This document shows, in pieces, positions 1 through 29,180 of a stretch of DNA of 64,000 nt (positions are counted from its first letter, which is position 1; every line of letters begins with the position of its first letter). The stretch comes from Allolobophora icterica. Taxonomy: Eukaryota; Annelida; Clitellata; Crassiclitellata; Lumbricidae. The notes beneath the pieces are model-generated. The model worked only from the letters and a program-made list of their open reading frames with translations, did not search any database and was not told where the DNA came from. The position numbers and the translations under genes were made by a program. The stretch is taken from assembly GCA_963556255.1 (NCBI GenBank), contig OY744614.1, forward strand, positions 35,839,179-35,903,178. The letters are read 5' to 3'.

Positions 1-1260
1 TATATAGCGCATTTTTAAAGCCTCGCTAAACTGTTGTGGTGTGGCAGGGCGTGGAGAGATGAGCTGGGGCAGTGGTCAAGTTGCTTATTCAGAGGGAGTG
101 GCAGATGCGTAGCTATAGGGGAGCGTTTGGGGACATGTGTCCCCAGGTGCCAAAGGAAGGGGGCGCCAAAATGAGGATTAAAACTGATAATTTTACTCTT
201 AATCAATTAAACCTCTTGTAAAATATTCATGAAAATATGCGACAACCAGCACGTCCTGACATCATGAGATTTGATGCAATTTTAACTAAATTCATCCCAA
301 ATAAATTTATAAGATTTAAGTTTGGCGCCCAAACAATGTCCAGTTATACCCTCATTACTTACAAACCACTTGTCAGGTATGATTTTGGAAAGTGTGAAAT
401 AAAGAAAACAGGGATGGGCTTCAATTTCGTTCCCGTGTGAAAAATATCATATATCTACGCGCTGGGAGTGGATCTCCAATATTCGCTAAGTCTGTTTGGT
501 GAATCTATGGCTCGTTATTCGCTAATCGAATGAAACACAGAAAGCATCTTTTAGCAGTACGTCTTTTAGAAATACAAAGCTTGGATCAATCTTTCTTTCC
601 AGGCGATGGATCTATTCGTCTAGGTGCCGGATTTCATAGCGCAGGGGCCTGGCCTGTCTTAAATCAAAAGTGCTGGATCTCAGATCTGGCGGGATTTGGC
701 CAAATCCAACCGTTGGTTAGAGGGGAAAGTTGAGGTTTCAACCCTGTCTAGTATTTCTAGGACCAGCAAATAGAGCCACGCACATTCGATTCTAATTACT
801 TGCATAGGGTAATATTATTTATGGCGGATTTAATACTTAGCATGACTCAGATCACGACCTTCAGTTATGTTAGAAGGTGAACGCCTGATAAGCATGACTC
901 GTCTTAGCATGAGTCAGGCTGGTGACAAATTGCCTTGGCATCCATTCTACACTGTTAAGGTTGTTTAGAAATTAAGTCAATTAGAGATATCGAAGTCATT
1001 GTCTTCAAACAGTAAAAACACGCGAAACTCAACAAACGAATTTCGCCACAATCTAAAGCATGCGTTTTCATAATCACAAACTCTGAATTTCTTCAGCGCG
1101 TGATAAAAGCTCAAAAGTCGTCTAAAACAGCTTTACGCACAGCTTCGTTTTCAAGAGCAAAATCGGCGAGACAGAAAGCACAGATGCTAAAACAGAAATC
1201 ATGATGGAGGGCCTAACGGTATAGTTTCATGTTTCAGTTGAGTGCATGAAATGGCCGTGG
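1..1260. other. No gene recognised; left flank
   Basis: I see no coding exon, tRNA or recognisable transposon protein here. Open frames are short and uninterpretable. The only structure found is one copy of a roughly 63-bp block that recurs at 1569. If the CNG gene continues upstream, this stretch may be intronic. Confidence 0.5.
220..282. repeat. Dispersed repeat block, copy 1
   Basis: A block beginning AAAATATTCATGAAAATATG and running through CATCATGAGATTT recurs almost unchanged at 1569-1632, about 1.35 kb downstream in the same orientation. The pair marks a local duplication or two copies of an uncharacterised mobile repeat. No coding potential. Confidence 0.7.
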
Positions 1261-1370
1261 CAGAATAGGTTCGGATAGGTTCAGATAGGTTCGGATAGGT
1301 TCGGATAGGTTCTGATAGGTTCGGATAGGTTCGGATAGGTTCGAATAGGTTCGGATAGGTGCGGATAGGA
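1261..1370. repeat. Decamer tandem repeat (TTCGGATAGG)n
   Basis: About 11 head-to-tail copies of a 10-bp unit, TTCGGATAGG, with single-base variants (TTCAGATAGG, TTCTGATAGG, TTCGAATAGG). It is a simple minisatellite. The frame open through it on the minus strand is a by-product of the repeat. Confidence 0.9.
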
Positions 1371-1568
1371 TCTTGGTTGTGGACAGATTATGTCGCTTAT
1401 TCGAAGGGGAATAAAGATAGGCTCTTAGGGCAAATTCATTCATTGGTCACCAGTAGGTCAATTGTTCGAGTCGTGCCTGCTGTTATGAGTCGATTGATGT
1501 ATTTGGTGAGGGCCAATTCAAACTGAACTGTAGGCAAATGAAGATGTGGGATCAATAAAACCGCGTGC

Positions 1569-1632
1569 AAAATATTCATGAAAATATGCGACAACCAGCG
1601 TCCTCCTGACATCATGAGATTTAGTGCAATTA
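1569..1632. repeat. Dispersed repeat block, copy 2
   Basis: Second copy of the block at 220-282, same orientation, differing by a short insertion after GACAACCAGC and a few substitutions. Confidence 0.7.
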
Positions 1633-1940
1633 AGAGCAAACTGTGTAGAAAACAGAAATAGCCGATGGCAAAGCAAGACTCGTTTCATATCCAATAAATA
1701 TGGCTGAGATCATCATCATCATCATCCGTTCCTGACGCCAACCTTTGACCGCGATGGGTACGAATAAATGATCTCCATTGGCTGAGATCCTACTGAAATA
1801 TTGTTTAAGTTGATTGTTTAAATGATATGAACTTAACCAGAGTAGCATAATAGAATAGATGGACTCTTAAAATGTTATCGAGGCCAAAATGGTAGTTAAA
1901 TAGGTAAATAAATTAAAAGAATAACATATTAATAGATCAA

Positions 1941-2946
<1,006 letters not shown>

Positions 2947-4394
2947 GTAACTATAGATAGGAGTGTGAGGCTACTCCAGACATGACACGAAAGACCCTCG
3001 TTAGAACTATCACAGAGTACTCTTATAGAACGATCAAACGCAGCGGAAATGGCCGAGGGACGAAAGTTGAATTGGTCTGACGGATCATAAAGCCAAACCG
3101 AAGCACACCGACATGACTCGATTCCCAGGACTAGAGCCGAAGGATGAAAGTGCAGAGGATGATGTTACGAAGGAGAACTCTTCCACGGCAAAGCGACTGT
3201 CACGCATACGACGAAAGTGCACAGGAGACACGAGTGACAGCCGAAGAAGTGCTATCGCCAAACGCCAGATGACGCGGCACGCCATCTTCTCTTTTCATTC
3301 TCTGCGTCCTGTGTCGAACTTAACCAACGCCGTAATCGACGCTGTCCCTACGCAGGTCACTGTGATCGACGGTGGTCCCAGCTCAAGATGCACGCCACGC
3401 TGGCGGCTGTACAGCTATATATCAAAAGCTGTCTGGTTAGGTCTATATATCAGCTACAACAGTCGCCATCTACTGGGCTGCATGCGAATCCTAACGGGCA
3501 GATTAATAACGACAGCGCAGATCACCGGAAATGACGTTATTACTCAACAGAACGCTTGCGAGTCACATCCATCTTATGCTGGAAAGTATTTATCTACGTT
3601 TCAGCGTGGATCAACTTTTCACTTATTGTCAGACTGCAGTAAAGCAATCCAGTTAGAAAGTCAGTTCATCTGGTTGGCCATCGTTTAGCCAGCTTTGCAC
3701 TTTTGTAGTTGCAAATGTAAATCTGACATTTATAAAGCGCCACTTCAAGAAAAACTCATCGGTGTCGTTCCCGACCAGAACCTGTGAAATTACTGTCCAA
3801 TAATACAGGCTTCAGGCGCTTGCGAAACTGTGGAAGGGACAAACTGAGGAGCTCCAGCTGCAGCTCTCGAGTAAAGCGATTCCAGCTGGTGGGTCCAACA
3901 TAGCCAAAGCTTCTGTAATGAACTGTAGCAGTGTGTACGCATATAAGGGACAGTCACTTGCAACTTAGGACACTGGCCTATCTGCTTCACACGTTTACGC
4001 TGATTCCTTATTCTGCTGAGATAATGGTTTTTGTAGCTGCTTTTCTGAAAGACTACGATTAGTCGTATATCGATAGCTAGCCTATAGCTAGGCTTAAACG
4101 AGAATCAGGTCCAGTTGACCCGCAGTGGAAACTGCGTACCTACAATGGGGTGTGACTATATGAACAGACTTGATTAACTGTTGCCGCTAACACGTGAGAT
4201 TTGTTTCGCGCCTTTTTGTCTGAGTGCGACCATTTGTATGCCTCAGCAACTTCTTCCCATCCTTCATGTCCGACTCTATAGTATTCCGATGCCGGGTCTT
4301 TTGACCCGTGCGTCTGCTCGTCTGTGGCTGTATGTATGTCCATGGGTAAGACAGATTTTCCGGACCTGCAGATGCTTCAGATTTCTGCTTCACC
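2947..4394. other. Unassigned; open frame 3113-3688 (+)
   Basis: A 191-codon frame opens with ATG at 3113 and stops at 3688. Its first 55 or so residues are rich in K, E, R, S and D; the remainder looks random. I recognise no domain and see no convincing splice structure, so it may be chance or an untraced exon. Near 3733 the string AAGCGCCACTTCAAG resembles the 3' ends of SINEs elsewhere in the window, so 3720-4030 may be a degraded retroelement. Confidence 0.2.
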
Positions 4395-4870
4395 TGTACT
4401 CCCTAGTCCAAACAGCTGTAACGAGTAAAATGACCTACGCTGTCGGTGGGAAGATGAGACGGCGAGGAAGAGAACCAGTGGCGGATCCAGAGGGGGGCGA
4501 TTGGGGCGATCGCCCCCCTAAGAGTCCAAAGTTTTTTTTTAATTTAAAATTTAAAAATTTGATATACTATACTGCACTGCAGGATAAATGTCATGTGATT
4601 ATTATTACGCATGTACAGCGCCGGACTGCAGTTTGAATATTACTTCTACACGCCCTTGCTTTAATCATGCTGTAAACTTTATAAGTAATTTTAATTCCTT
4701 TGACCTTGGACTCAATGAAATCGCCCCCCGTAAAGTAAAAGTCTAGATCCGCCCCTGAGAACTGGCCACCCGCCCTCATATGCCGAGGCTAATAGAATGA
4801 AGTCGCTAACACTTCAAGCACATGGTTGTCCCAGGACTAGCTTAAGGGACTGCTCTTATTCTTCTTCTTT
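4395..4870 (+). mobile_element. SINE-like repeat (family 1), + copy, split by a MITE
   Basis: The sequence on both sides of the MITE at 4476-4757 matches the reverse complement of 5170-5745. Shared landmarks are GTCGGTGGGAA, GACGGCGAGG, GAGAACTGGCCACCC, CATATGCCGAGG, GAAGTCGCTAACACTTCA and CTTAAGGGACTG. The two copies therefore face each other and create the large inverted repeat around 4800/5300. The tRNA-like head is clear only in the minus-strand copy. Confidence 0.6.
4476..4757. mobile_element. hAT-like MITE (CAGTGGCGGATCC ends), 282 bp
   Basis: Terminal inverted repeats CAGTGGCGGATCCAGAG and, read from the other end, CAGGGGCGGATCTAGAC, each followed inside by GGGGGGCGAT. Termini and length match the element at 21272-21555 (284 bp). 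It is inserted in the SINE-like copy at 4395-4870. A target duplication is only partly readable (AGAAC on both sides). No coding capacity. Confidence 0.75.
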
Positions 4871-4927
4871 GTCTCATGCCAGAATAGCGTTGGGCTCTTG
4901 GAAGTAGTTCCTGATGAAATACACGAT

Positions 4928-5064
4928 TTACATGTTTACGTATTCGGTCAGCTCGTTGATCTCATCCGAGTCTGAACTCGTCTGGTTCAACTTGTCGACC
5001 GTTGCCTGAATTCTGCTTTTCCTAACCGATCGGATGTCGAGCAGGTTCTCGCACAGATTCTGGT
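4928..5064 (-). CDS. Possible terminal exon of an unidentified gene
   Basis: Read on the minus strand, a pyrimidine-rich acceptor ending CCCCTAAG at 5065 is followed by an open frame of 44 codons and a TAA at 4928-4930. The predicted peptide contains NLCENLLDIRSVRKSRIQA and then TVDKLNQTSSDSDEINEL. It is charged, helix-prone and has codon use like a real exon, unlike its surroundings. I do not recognise the family. It lies between two inverted SINE-like copies, so it could be part of a longer element, or the last exon of a gene on the opposite strand within or next to the CNG gene. No upstream exon was found. Confidence 0.3.
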
Positions 5065-5308
5065 CTTAGGGGACACTGTTCGATTCACTTGAAGCGACCT
5101 TGCCTAGTGCAACGTGACAAAGGCGCTACAGAAAACAGTAAATTAGGTTTACATATTCAAATCAACGTAAGGGTGTTTTATATGTCAGACAACAACCTTC
5201 GTCTGTGTGGCACCATACGTCAAGGGGAAGAAGAACAGTCCCTTAAGGCTTAGGCTATAGCTCCGAGGCAGCCATGGGTCTGAAGTGTTAGCGACTTCCA
5301 AGTTCCAG

Positions 5309-5508
5309 AGGCGTAGCGGCCGCCCTCCGTACCCTCCGACCGGAGGGGGCCCCTCCCTGGAAGGGGCCCCTAAAATTGGCAAGAAATAACCGTGAACATA
5401 ATATGAACCCTGTATGTTGTATATTACTGCATTCCAGTTTCCGCATTGTAAGGGGCCCCCGTCCCGGACGTACGTTCGGAGGGGGCCACGTTCTTGTTGC
5501 TACGGCTC
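5309..5508. mobile_element. GC-rich MITE with CAGAGGCGTAGC ends
   Basis: The left end contains CAGAGGCGTAGC and the right end GCTACGGCTCTG, an inverted pair, with inner GGAGGGGGCC blocks. GCGACTTC occurs just right of the element and again a few bases left of it, compatible with an 8-bp hAT-type duplication, although the left boundary is offset by several bases. It splits the minus-strand SINE-like copy. Confidence 0.55.
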
Positions 5509-5667
5509 TGGCGACTTCGTTGTCTTATCCTCGGCATATGATGGTGGGTGGCTAGTTCTCTCCCTCGCCGTCTGATATTCCCACCGACAGTGTTCGGCCA
5601 GTGTACTCATGACAGCTGAGTTGGCTAGGGGACGCAGGTTGAGCAGAAGTCTCAAACCAAATTTTTG

Positions 5668-5743
5668 ACTTGGCGGAGATTTGAACCCCCGACCTCTCGA
5701 TTGACAGTCCATCACGCTGAGCACTACACTATCGATTACCGTC
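5668..5743 (-). other. tRNA-like SINE head (tRNA-Asp-like)
   Basis: On the minus strand GATAGTGTAGTGCTCAG resembles the D-arm/A box of tRNA-Asp, CTGTCAA resembles an anticodon loop with GTC, and GGGGGTTCAAATCTCC resembles the T arm/B box. The acceptor stem pairs for only about three bases, so this is a tRNA-derived promoter region of a SINE rather than a working tRNA gene. Confidence 0.5.
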
Positions 5744-5811
5744 AAGGAACCGTATGTAAATTCCGTTATATAAAGTCCATGACAGTAACAATTATGAAGA
5801 TTACAATGATA

Positions 5812-6458
5812 ATAACAACAATAGGACCTATAACAGTTTCAGTATTAACACTACCTGTACCAGTAATAACACTAAGCAATGACGATAGGACCTATAACAG
5901 TTTCAGTATTAACACTACCTGTACCAGTAATAACATTAAGCAATGACGATAGGACCTATAACAATTTAAGTATTAACACTACCTGTACCAGTAATAACAC
6001 TAAGCAATGACGATAGGACCTATATCAGTTTCAGTATTAACTCTAGCTGTACAGTAATAACACTAGACAATGACAATAGGACCCATAGCAGTTTCAGTAT
6101 TAACTCTACCTGTACAGTAATAACACTAGATAATGACAATAGGACCTATAGCAGTTTCAGTGTTAACTCTACCTGTACAGTAATAACACTAGACAATGAC
6201 AATAGAACCAATAGCAGTTTCAGTATTAACTCTACCTGTACAGTAATAACACTAGACAATGACAATAGGACCAATAGCAGTTTCAGTATTAACTCTACCT
6301 GTACAGTAATAACACTAGACAATGACAATAGGACCTATAGCAGTTTCAGTATTAACTCTACCTGTACAGTAATAACACTAGACAATGACAATAGGACCTA
6401 TAGCAGTTTCAGTGTTAACACTACCTGTACCAGTAGTAACATTAAACAACGACAATAG
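5812..6458. repeat. Minisatellite, about 62-bp unit, ~10 copies
   Basis: About ten tandem copies of a unit starting GACAATAGGACCTATA and containing CAGTTTCAGTATTAAC and TACCTGTAC; spacing is 61-64 bp. The array ends fewer than 40 bp before the splice acceptor of the first visible CNG exon, so it forms the end of that intron. Every unit repeats a pyrimidine-poor context, so the array itself supplies no obvious acceptor. Confidence 0.9.
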
Positions 6459-6495
6459 GGCTCGACGTAGAGAAACTGAGGTGTGTATGTTGCAG

Positions 6496-24456
<17,961 letters not shown>

Positions 24457-24951
24457 TGTACGGAATACTTGCTTGGTGACGGAGAAATAGCCTAGATAGG
24501 CTGTAAAGACATTGAATTATTTTGAGGTTTTTAATCAGAAAATCTTTCCAGGATCAAAAGAATGCAGCAATCGAGACAACTATTCGCACAGCGCTGGTGA
24601 ATAAGCTGGTGCCCTGCGCATGGCTTTTGAGTTTACGATTACGATTACGATTAAAGGATTATTATTCAAAATGGACTTAATAATTATAAGAACGATTCAA
24701 TGTGGACTTCTTTATAGGTCTCACGATTGAAGACTAGCAAACTGAAAGTTGTTGAATGAAACAAGTTATAAAACTGTGTTGAAACTTGAAATGTGGGGCC
24801 TAAAACTGAACAGCACTTAGGCCTATCCACAGAGATATCACAGGCACTTAGGTTTTAAGTACAAGTACTTTAATTGGTGTCAAGTACAAGTACTCTTGGT
24901 GTCATTCAAATGCAAGTACTAGTAAAGTATTTACTTCATAGTACAAGTACG
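24457..24951. other. CNG 3' flank with SINE fragment
   Basis: Likely 3' UTR, then intergenic DNA. A family A SINE 3' half (CACAGCGCTGGTGAATAAGC to GATTACGATTACGATTA) lies at 24586-24656. I see no convincing canonical AATAAA near the stop. Confidence 0.5.
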
Positions 24952-25148
24952 CATAGGCGTAATTTGTGGGGGTTACGAGGAGTACCCATGCCTCCACTTT
25001 GTGGACTGGGGTACCGGACTCACCACTTTTTGAACAATGTCAATGAATATTTTATTATTGTGCCTTCTCAGAGATAGCAGTCTCCGCCTTGCTTCATGCA
25101 TGTAAGAAATTGGTACCCCCCACTTTTTAGAACAAAGTTACGCCTCTG
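24952..25148. mobile_element. hAT-like MITE, 197 bp
   Basis: Ends CATAGGCGTAATTTG and, inverted, CAGAGGCGTAACTTTG. The flanks CAAGTACG (24944-24951) and AAAGTACG (25149-25156) match at 7 of 8 positions, as an aged 8-bp duplication would. A partial copy of its right half lies at 29632-29747. Confidence 0.8.
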
Positions 25149-25330
25149 AAAGTACGCGTAGCCTAGTGACCGCCAAAACATGACCATAGTCTGTTTAACA
25201 ATTAAGACTACAGTCTACATCAAAGTGTATGTTTTCACAGACGGTTACTTGAGACACGTGCTTCCATACATTTAGAATATGGGAAATATTGCTATCAAAG
25301 TGAGCATGTCATTCATATTCAACATACAGT

Positions 25331-25668
25331 GTGTTAATATCTGATGAAATAAACCGGCCTTTTTCAGTATCCTCGCATCGTCCACTTCGCTTCTCGACCA
25401 GAATGGATCTTTTCGTTCCTCATACTTGGACAGCTATGGCGCAGTCCCGATCCTTCGCCTCAACTGGTCCCTCTCTCTGGAATGGACTGTCTCCTTCAAT
25501 TCGTTTTCAAATTCTAGTAGTCCCGGCTCAAGCGTCACCTCTCCTCCCCTCCTCTCCTCCTCTCTTCTTCTCCAAGGCTTATCCTTCTGATGAATAGGAT
25601 CGGATGTTATGTTAGGCTGTGGGTTGTGTCTGTACAGCGCCCTTAACATAACATAACATAACATAACA
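25331..25668 (+). mobile_element. CR1-like LINE 3' end with (AACAT)n tail
   Basis: The frame contains TAMAQSRSFASTGPSLWNGL, the typical tail of CR1/L2-type reverse transcriptase proteins (SFASIGPSLWN motif). It is followed by TGTACAGCGCCCTT and a tail (AACAT)4 at 25646-25668. It is 5'-truncated. Confidence 0.75.
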
Positions 25669-25734
25669 AGGGTTTTAAGTGGTTCAGAAGACGTGTAGTC
25701 TGTGTTAGAACCACTGCAAATTTACCTCGAACTC

Positions 25735-26300
25735 TTAATAGCCCAATTTTCCTAGCTTCTTCTTAAAAGCTGTTATAGTGTCCACTGAGACAGTACTATC
25801 GTCCAAACCATTCCACAGGTCTACAACTCTTGCACTAAAGAATTTCTGCCCTAATGTTCCCTTCGGCCTCTTAAATAATTTATACCTGTGTCCCCGAGTT
25901 GCCTTGTTCGGTGCTAATTCAAAGAACCTCTCCCACTGCAGTGCTTCCTTTCCAGTGATAATCTTATAAGCTTCAATCAGATCTCCTCTGCTCCTCCTTT
26001 TCTCCAATGTTGTTAGTCCACACCTATTCAACCTTTCTTCATAGCTCAGATCCTTGTAGCCCCAAATCATTTTCGTAGCTCTTCTTTGTACTTTCTCCAG
26101 TTTTTCCATGTCCTGTTTCAGGTATGGATTCCATACCTGGATGCAGTATTCCAACTGTGGCCTAACCAGTGATTTGTACAACCTTATTATTATATCTTTG
26201 TCTCTGGTGACTATTGTCCTTTTTATCATACCTAAGGTTGAATTAGCGTTTTTTGTTGCTTCAGCACACTGCCTTGAAGCCCTTGTAGCGGCATGGTCGT
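25735..26300 (-). mobile_element. CR1/Rex-like LINE reverse-transcriptase tail, intact frame
   Basis: On the minus strand an uninterrupted frame of about 187 codons starts near 26297 (RQCAEATKNANSTLGMIKR) and continues with LYKSLVRPQLEYCIQVWNPY, KVQRRATKMI and VVDLWNGLDDSTV to a stop at 25735. This is the thumb/C-terminal part of a non-LTR reverse transcriptase. The 5' end is truncated at a junction with GGCGCTGTAGAAATTGTCCG, another SINE-like tail. The intact frame implies a recent insertion. Confidence 0.85.
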
Positions 26301-26345
26301 GTTACGGCGCTGTAGAAATTGTCCGCGTTATTATTATTATTTTTG

Positions 26346-26575
26346 ATGAATTTTTTTATTTTTTAGTTTTCTTAAATGACTGTTCATATTGCCAGCCGGT
26401 CTTTAATCTTGGTCTCGCAAGACCAAGACCAAGACTTTGAACCTCAAGACCAAGACCAAGACCAAGACTTTGAACCTCAAGACCAAGACCAAGACTTTTT
26501 GTCTCAAAAACAAGACTTTTAAAAACGAACACGAGTGCACTCGAGACCAAGGAGATCGAGGACAAGTCTGGATAT
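26346..26575. repeat. GACCAAGAC array element, copy 1
   Basis: AAGACCAAGACCAAGACTTT and TTGAACCTCAAGACC repeats, preceded by AAATGACTGTTCATATTGCC and followed by ACACGAGTGCACTCGAGACC. Both flanks recur around the array at 32029-32247, so it is a dispersed element rather than a simple satellite. Other pieces lie at 29836-29891 and 30306-30420. Confidence 0.75.
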
Positions 26576-26621
26576 TGACCTGGGTACAGTTTGGTTTTGG
26601 TGTGCTATCTCCTGATCTGTT

Positions 26622-26900
26622 ACCCTGGAAATCGGACTTGGACCTCTTTTGGACTACTCTCTGGAAACCCACTCTGAGTTGGTTTGGCCTTCTGGAAATC
26701 GGACTTGGACCTCTTTTGGACTACTCTCTGGAAAACGCCCTCTGATTTGGTTTGGCCTTCTGGAAACCGGACTCGGACCTCTTTTGGACTACTCTCTGGA
26801 TATCCCCTCTGATCTGACGTAGCGCTCGTGAATAGGCTGTGCCCTGCGCTTGGCCTTCGAGTGGCGCTTTAAGAGTTTGGAGATTACGATTACGATTACC
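26622..26900 (+). mobile_element. SINE family A with triplicated 5' unit
   Basis: A unit beginning CTGGAAATCGGACTTGGACC and containing TTTTGGACTACTCTCTGGA occurs three times in tandem (about 68-bp spacing), followed by the common 3' part GTAGCGCTCGTGAATAGGC, GAGTGGCGCTTTAAGAG and a GATTACGATTACGATTACC tail. No coding capacity. Confidence 0.8.
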
Positions 26901-26915
26901 TTGTGCATTATACAC

Positions 26916-28819
26916 CAGTGTGATTCTCCTTACAGATTTTATTTTAGTTATAGTTACAGTTATAGTTAATGGTTTTTTATTTTAGTTATAGTTACAGTTA
27001 TAGTTAGTATTATTTTTTAGTTATAGTTATAGTTATAGTTACTGAACTTTTATTTTAGTTAATTTTAGTTAGTAGGCTACATAATTACAAGTGACCCCAA
27101 TGGCACTCTTCCTGGTCCATAGGCCTATATGGGGTCATCGATTAATTATGTCAGCAAATTTTAGGCAATTTTTGATCTCCTCCCTTGTCGTCAACTGTCA
27201 GACATTCAAGGACCCCCTAATAAAATTATGTCAAAGAAAATTACCCCACCCTCAGAATATTTCTATGACTCTAACATGCAAAAAACTTAGATTGCCAAAA
27301 AACAAAACGTTTTTATTCAGATTTTAATTTGATACTTAATGGCTACAGTACTTGTGTAATCACTGTCTGTCACAGATATTTAATGGATTTTTCCCATTAA
27401 AAAAAGCAATCTCGTTTTCTTTTAAATGTGTATTCAATTTGATTTTTATTATGAACATTTCTAATTTGAACATGATAACTTTTATAATATTCCTTTTAAC
27501 ATAGAAAATTAAAATCAAAACAAGTTTCTCACTCTAAAATTAACAATCGAAAGAAAAAATTATCTTTCCATCAAAAAGAAACTCGAAATATTAGATTTTC
27601 GAAAAGAAACCAGAATATTCGGAACGAGAATATGCAACACATTTTCTCATTTTATCTCGGGACAATAAACAGGATAGTTTAAAACGAATAAAATATCGCG
27701 TTTGATTAAATTCGCCATGTTAGGCCTAATCGAAATTGTACTTTTTTATTCATTAACGAAAATAGGCTAGCGATGAATTTTCGTTAGGGGTCATTGCATA
27801 ATTACGTAACGCCGAAAATGACCGTTTTTGACCCACCCACCCACCCTGTAACGCTTCGTAACGTTTCCCTAGACCCACCCACCCACCCTCCCCAGCGTTA
27901 CGTAGCCTAACGCGCCCGGGTGGCGAATCTCTCTAAAGAATTACACTAAACGGTAGGCCTAACTTCTCAGGTTTAGGCTACCGTGTAGGCCTAAATCCGC
28001 CTAATCTATGCCAAAACCAATGGACATCCGGGTCTTGCCCTTCGAATTCACGATAAGTAATCGAAGATTTATTATTTCTGTTATTTCAAAGTTCGGCAAA
28101 AGATACAAGAAACCCCAGACGGAATACAATAACTGTCCGTCCCTTAAAACAACCTGTCAAAGGCAACTCACATCCAGTTTCTTTTTGAAACTGTCAAATT
28201 TCTGGTTTTATGCGAATACAACAACGAAAGTCTTGTCCGAAAAATCAACCAAGAACAACAAGATTGCGTCCTTAATTTTCGCAGACGAAATTTCAGAGTC
28301 TAACCAGTTTGGTGATTCCCCATTGGGCCGTATTTATCTACAGAAATAGGTCACTCAGTCGCGTTGCTTCATTTTCTGTAGGCCCTATGGCTCCCTACGA
28401 GAGCCATACAGACAATGAAGGCGCGAACCTTCACAATTTATACTAGGCCTATTGCGTGTTTTTAGTTAAGTTTTAAGTCAATGGCACGAAGTTTGAACTT
28501 CGATCACATCGTGTCTAAGGTGTCATTCGATGTTAATTTGAAGTTCATTATAACTTAACTGTTGGTAAAAGCTTTACGTAACGTTCATCTCCACCCACCC
28601 ACCCACCCACGTAACGTTTCGTAACGTTTTCAAGGCCCCCACCCACCCACCCTCGAGCGTTACGTAATTATGCAATGACCCCTTAGTGTTATTTTCGTTA
28701 TAGTTATAGTTATAGTTAATGATATTTTTTAGTTACAGTTATAGTTATCGTTAACGAAATCATTTTTGGTTCGTTAACGAACATTTTCGTTATCGTTAAC
28801 GTTAACGAGAATCACACTG
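26916..28819. mobile_element. hAT-like element, 1.9 kb, duplication TTATACAC
   Basis: The left end CAGTGTGATTCTC and right end GAGAATCACACTG are exact inverted repeats, flanked by TTATACAC on both sides (26908-26915 and 28820-28827). Subterminal arrays of TTATAGTTA/TTAACG occupy 26930-27065 and 28690-28805. No transposase is recognised, so it is non-autonomous. A second element (27787-28682) is nested inside. Confidence 0.9.
27787..28682. mobile_element. Nested DNA transposon with GGGGTCATTGCATAATTACG ends
   Basis: Inverted termini GGGGTCATTGCATAATTACG are exact over at least 25 bp. They are flanked by TTA on both sides (27784-27786 and 28683-28685), suggesting a PIF/Harbinger-type insertion. 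Blocks of (CCCACCCA) and CGTAACG lie inside both ends. A 113-codon frame at 28008-28349 (+), containing FEFTISNRRFIISVISKFGK, is unrecognised; it may be part of an element protein or chance. Confidence 0.8.
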
Positions 28820-28869
28820 TTATACACCGGCGCAATAGAAATTAATAATTAGGCCTAATAATAATAACA

Positions 28870-29180
28870 TAGGCATGAGCTAAGCGTCGCGTTAATTCTT
28901 GTCATTATACGTTTCAAACTTGTACCAGAAAAGCGAATGGAGTTTTTTTTTAATAATTAAACATTCTTTCGACATAGGTGCAAGTTAGAAAAGTAACAGA
29001 AATTAAAAAGCGTATCGCCGACCGGCCTGGATTCGAACCGCCGATAGCTGTAGGTCTACAGTCTTAAACGTCGGATCGAGGCTGATTTGGACGACACGCT
29101 TAACAGTAGCGCCACGGACGCTCTGCATTAGATAAGGGTTAAAAACCCTACTTATTCGAGAGTTGTTAAACGCCTTCGTC
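28870..29180 (-). mobile_element. Diverged inverted copy of the 60.6/62.6-kb repeat family, with tRNA-like core
   Basis: The reverse complement aligns with 61020-61270: AACGCCTTCGTCAT matches GACAAAGGCGTT, GGGTTAAAAACCCTACTTA matches the TTTTTAAACC block, and TTAACGCGACGCTTAGCTCA matches TTAACGCGACGCTTTTAGCT. The core on the minus strand (29125 down to 29013) has TGGCGCTACTGTTAAGCG (A-box-like) and GGCGGTTCGAATCC (perfect B-box consensus). Confidence 0.7.

Larger units (their letters stand above)
5170..5745 (-). mobile_element. SINE-like repeat (family 1), minus copy, split by a MITE
   Basis: The minus strand begins with a tRNA-like segment (5668-5743), continues through the landmarks shared with 4395-4870, and is interrupted at 5309-5508 by a GC-rich miniature transposon. 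The frame through it (5500-5745) is a property of the repeat, not a host protein. Confidence 0.6.

Noticed and set aside
3113..3688. 191-codon frame as a gene or a CNG N-terminal exon
   Set aside because: No domain, no matching splice phases, and the second half looks random; kept only as a low-confidence note.
5668..5743. Functional tRNA-Asp gene on the minus strand
   Set aside because: The acceptor stem does not pair beyond about three bases and the segment continues into a repeat shared with 4395-4870; it is a SINE head.
29013..29125. Functional tRNA gene on the minus strand
   Set aside because: The B box is perfect, but the spacing is too long for a normal tRNA and it sits at the variable core of a repeat family.
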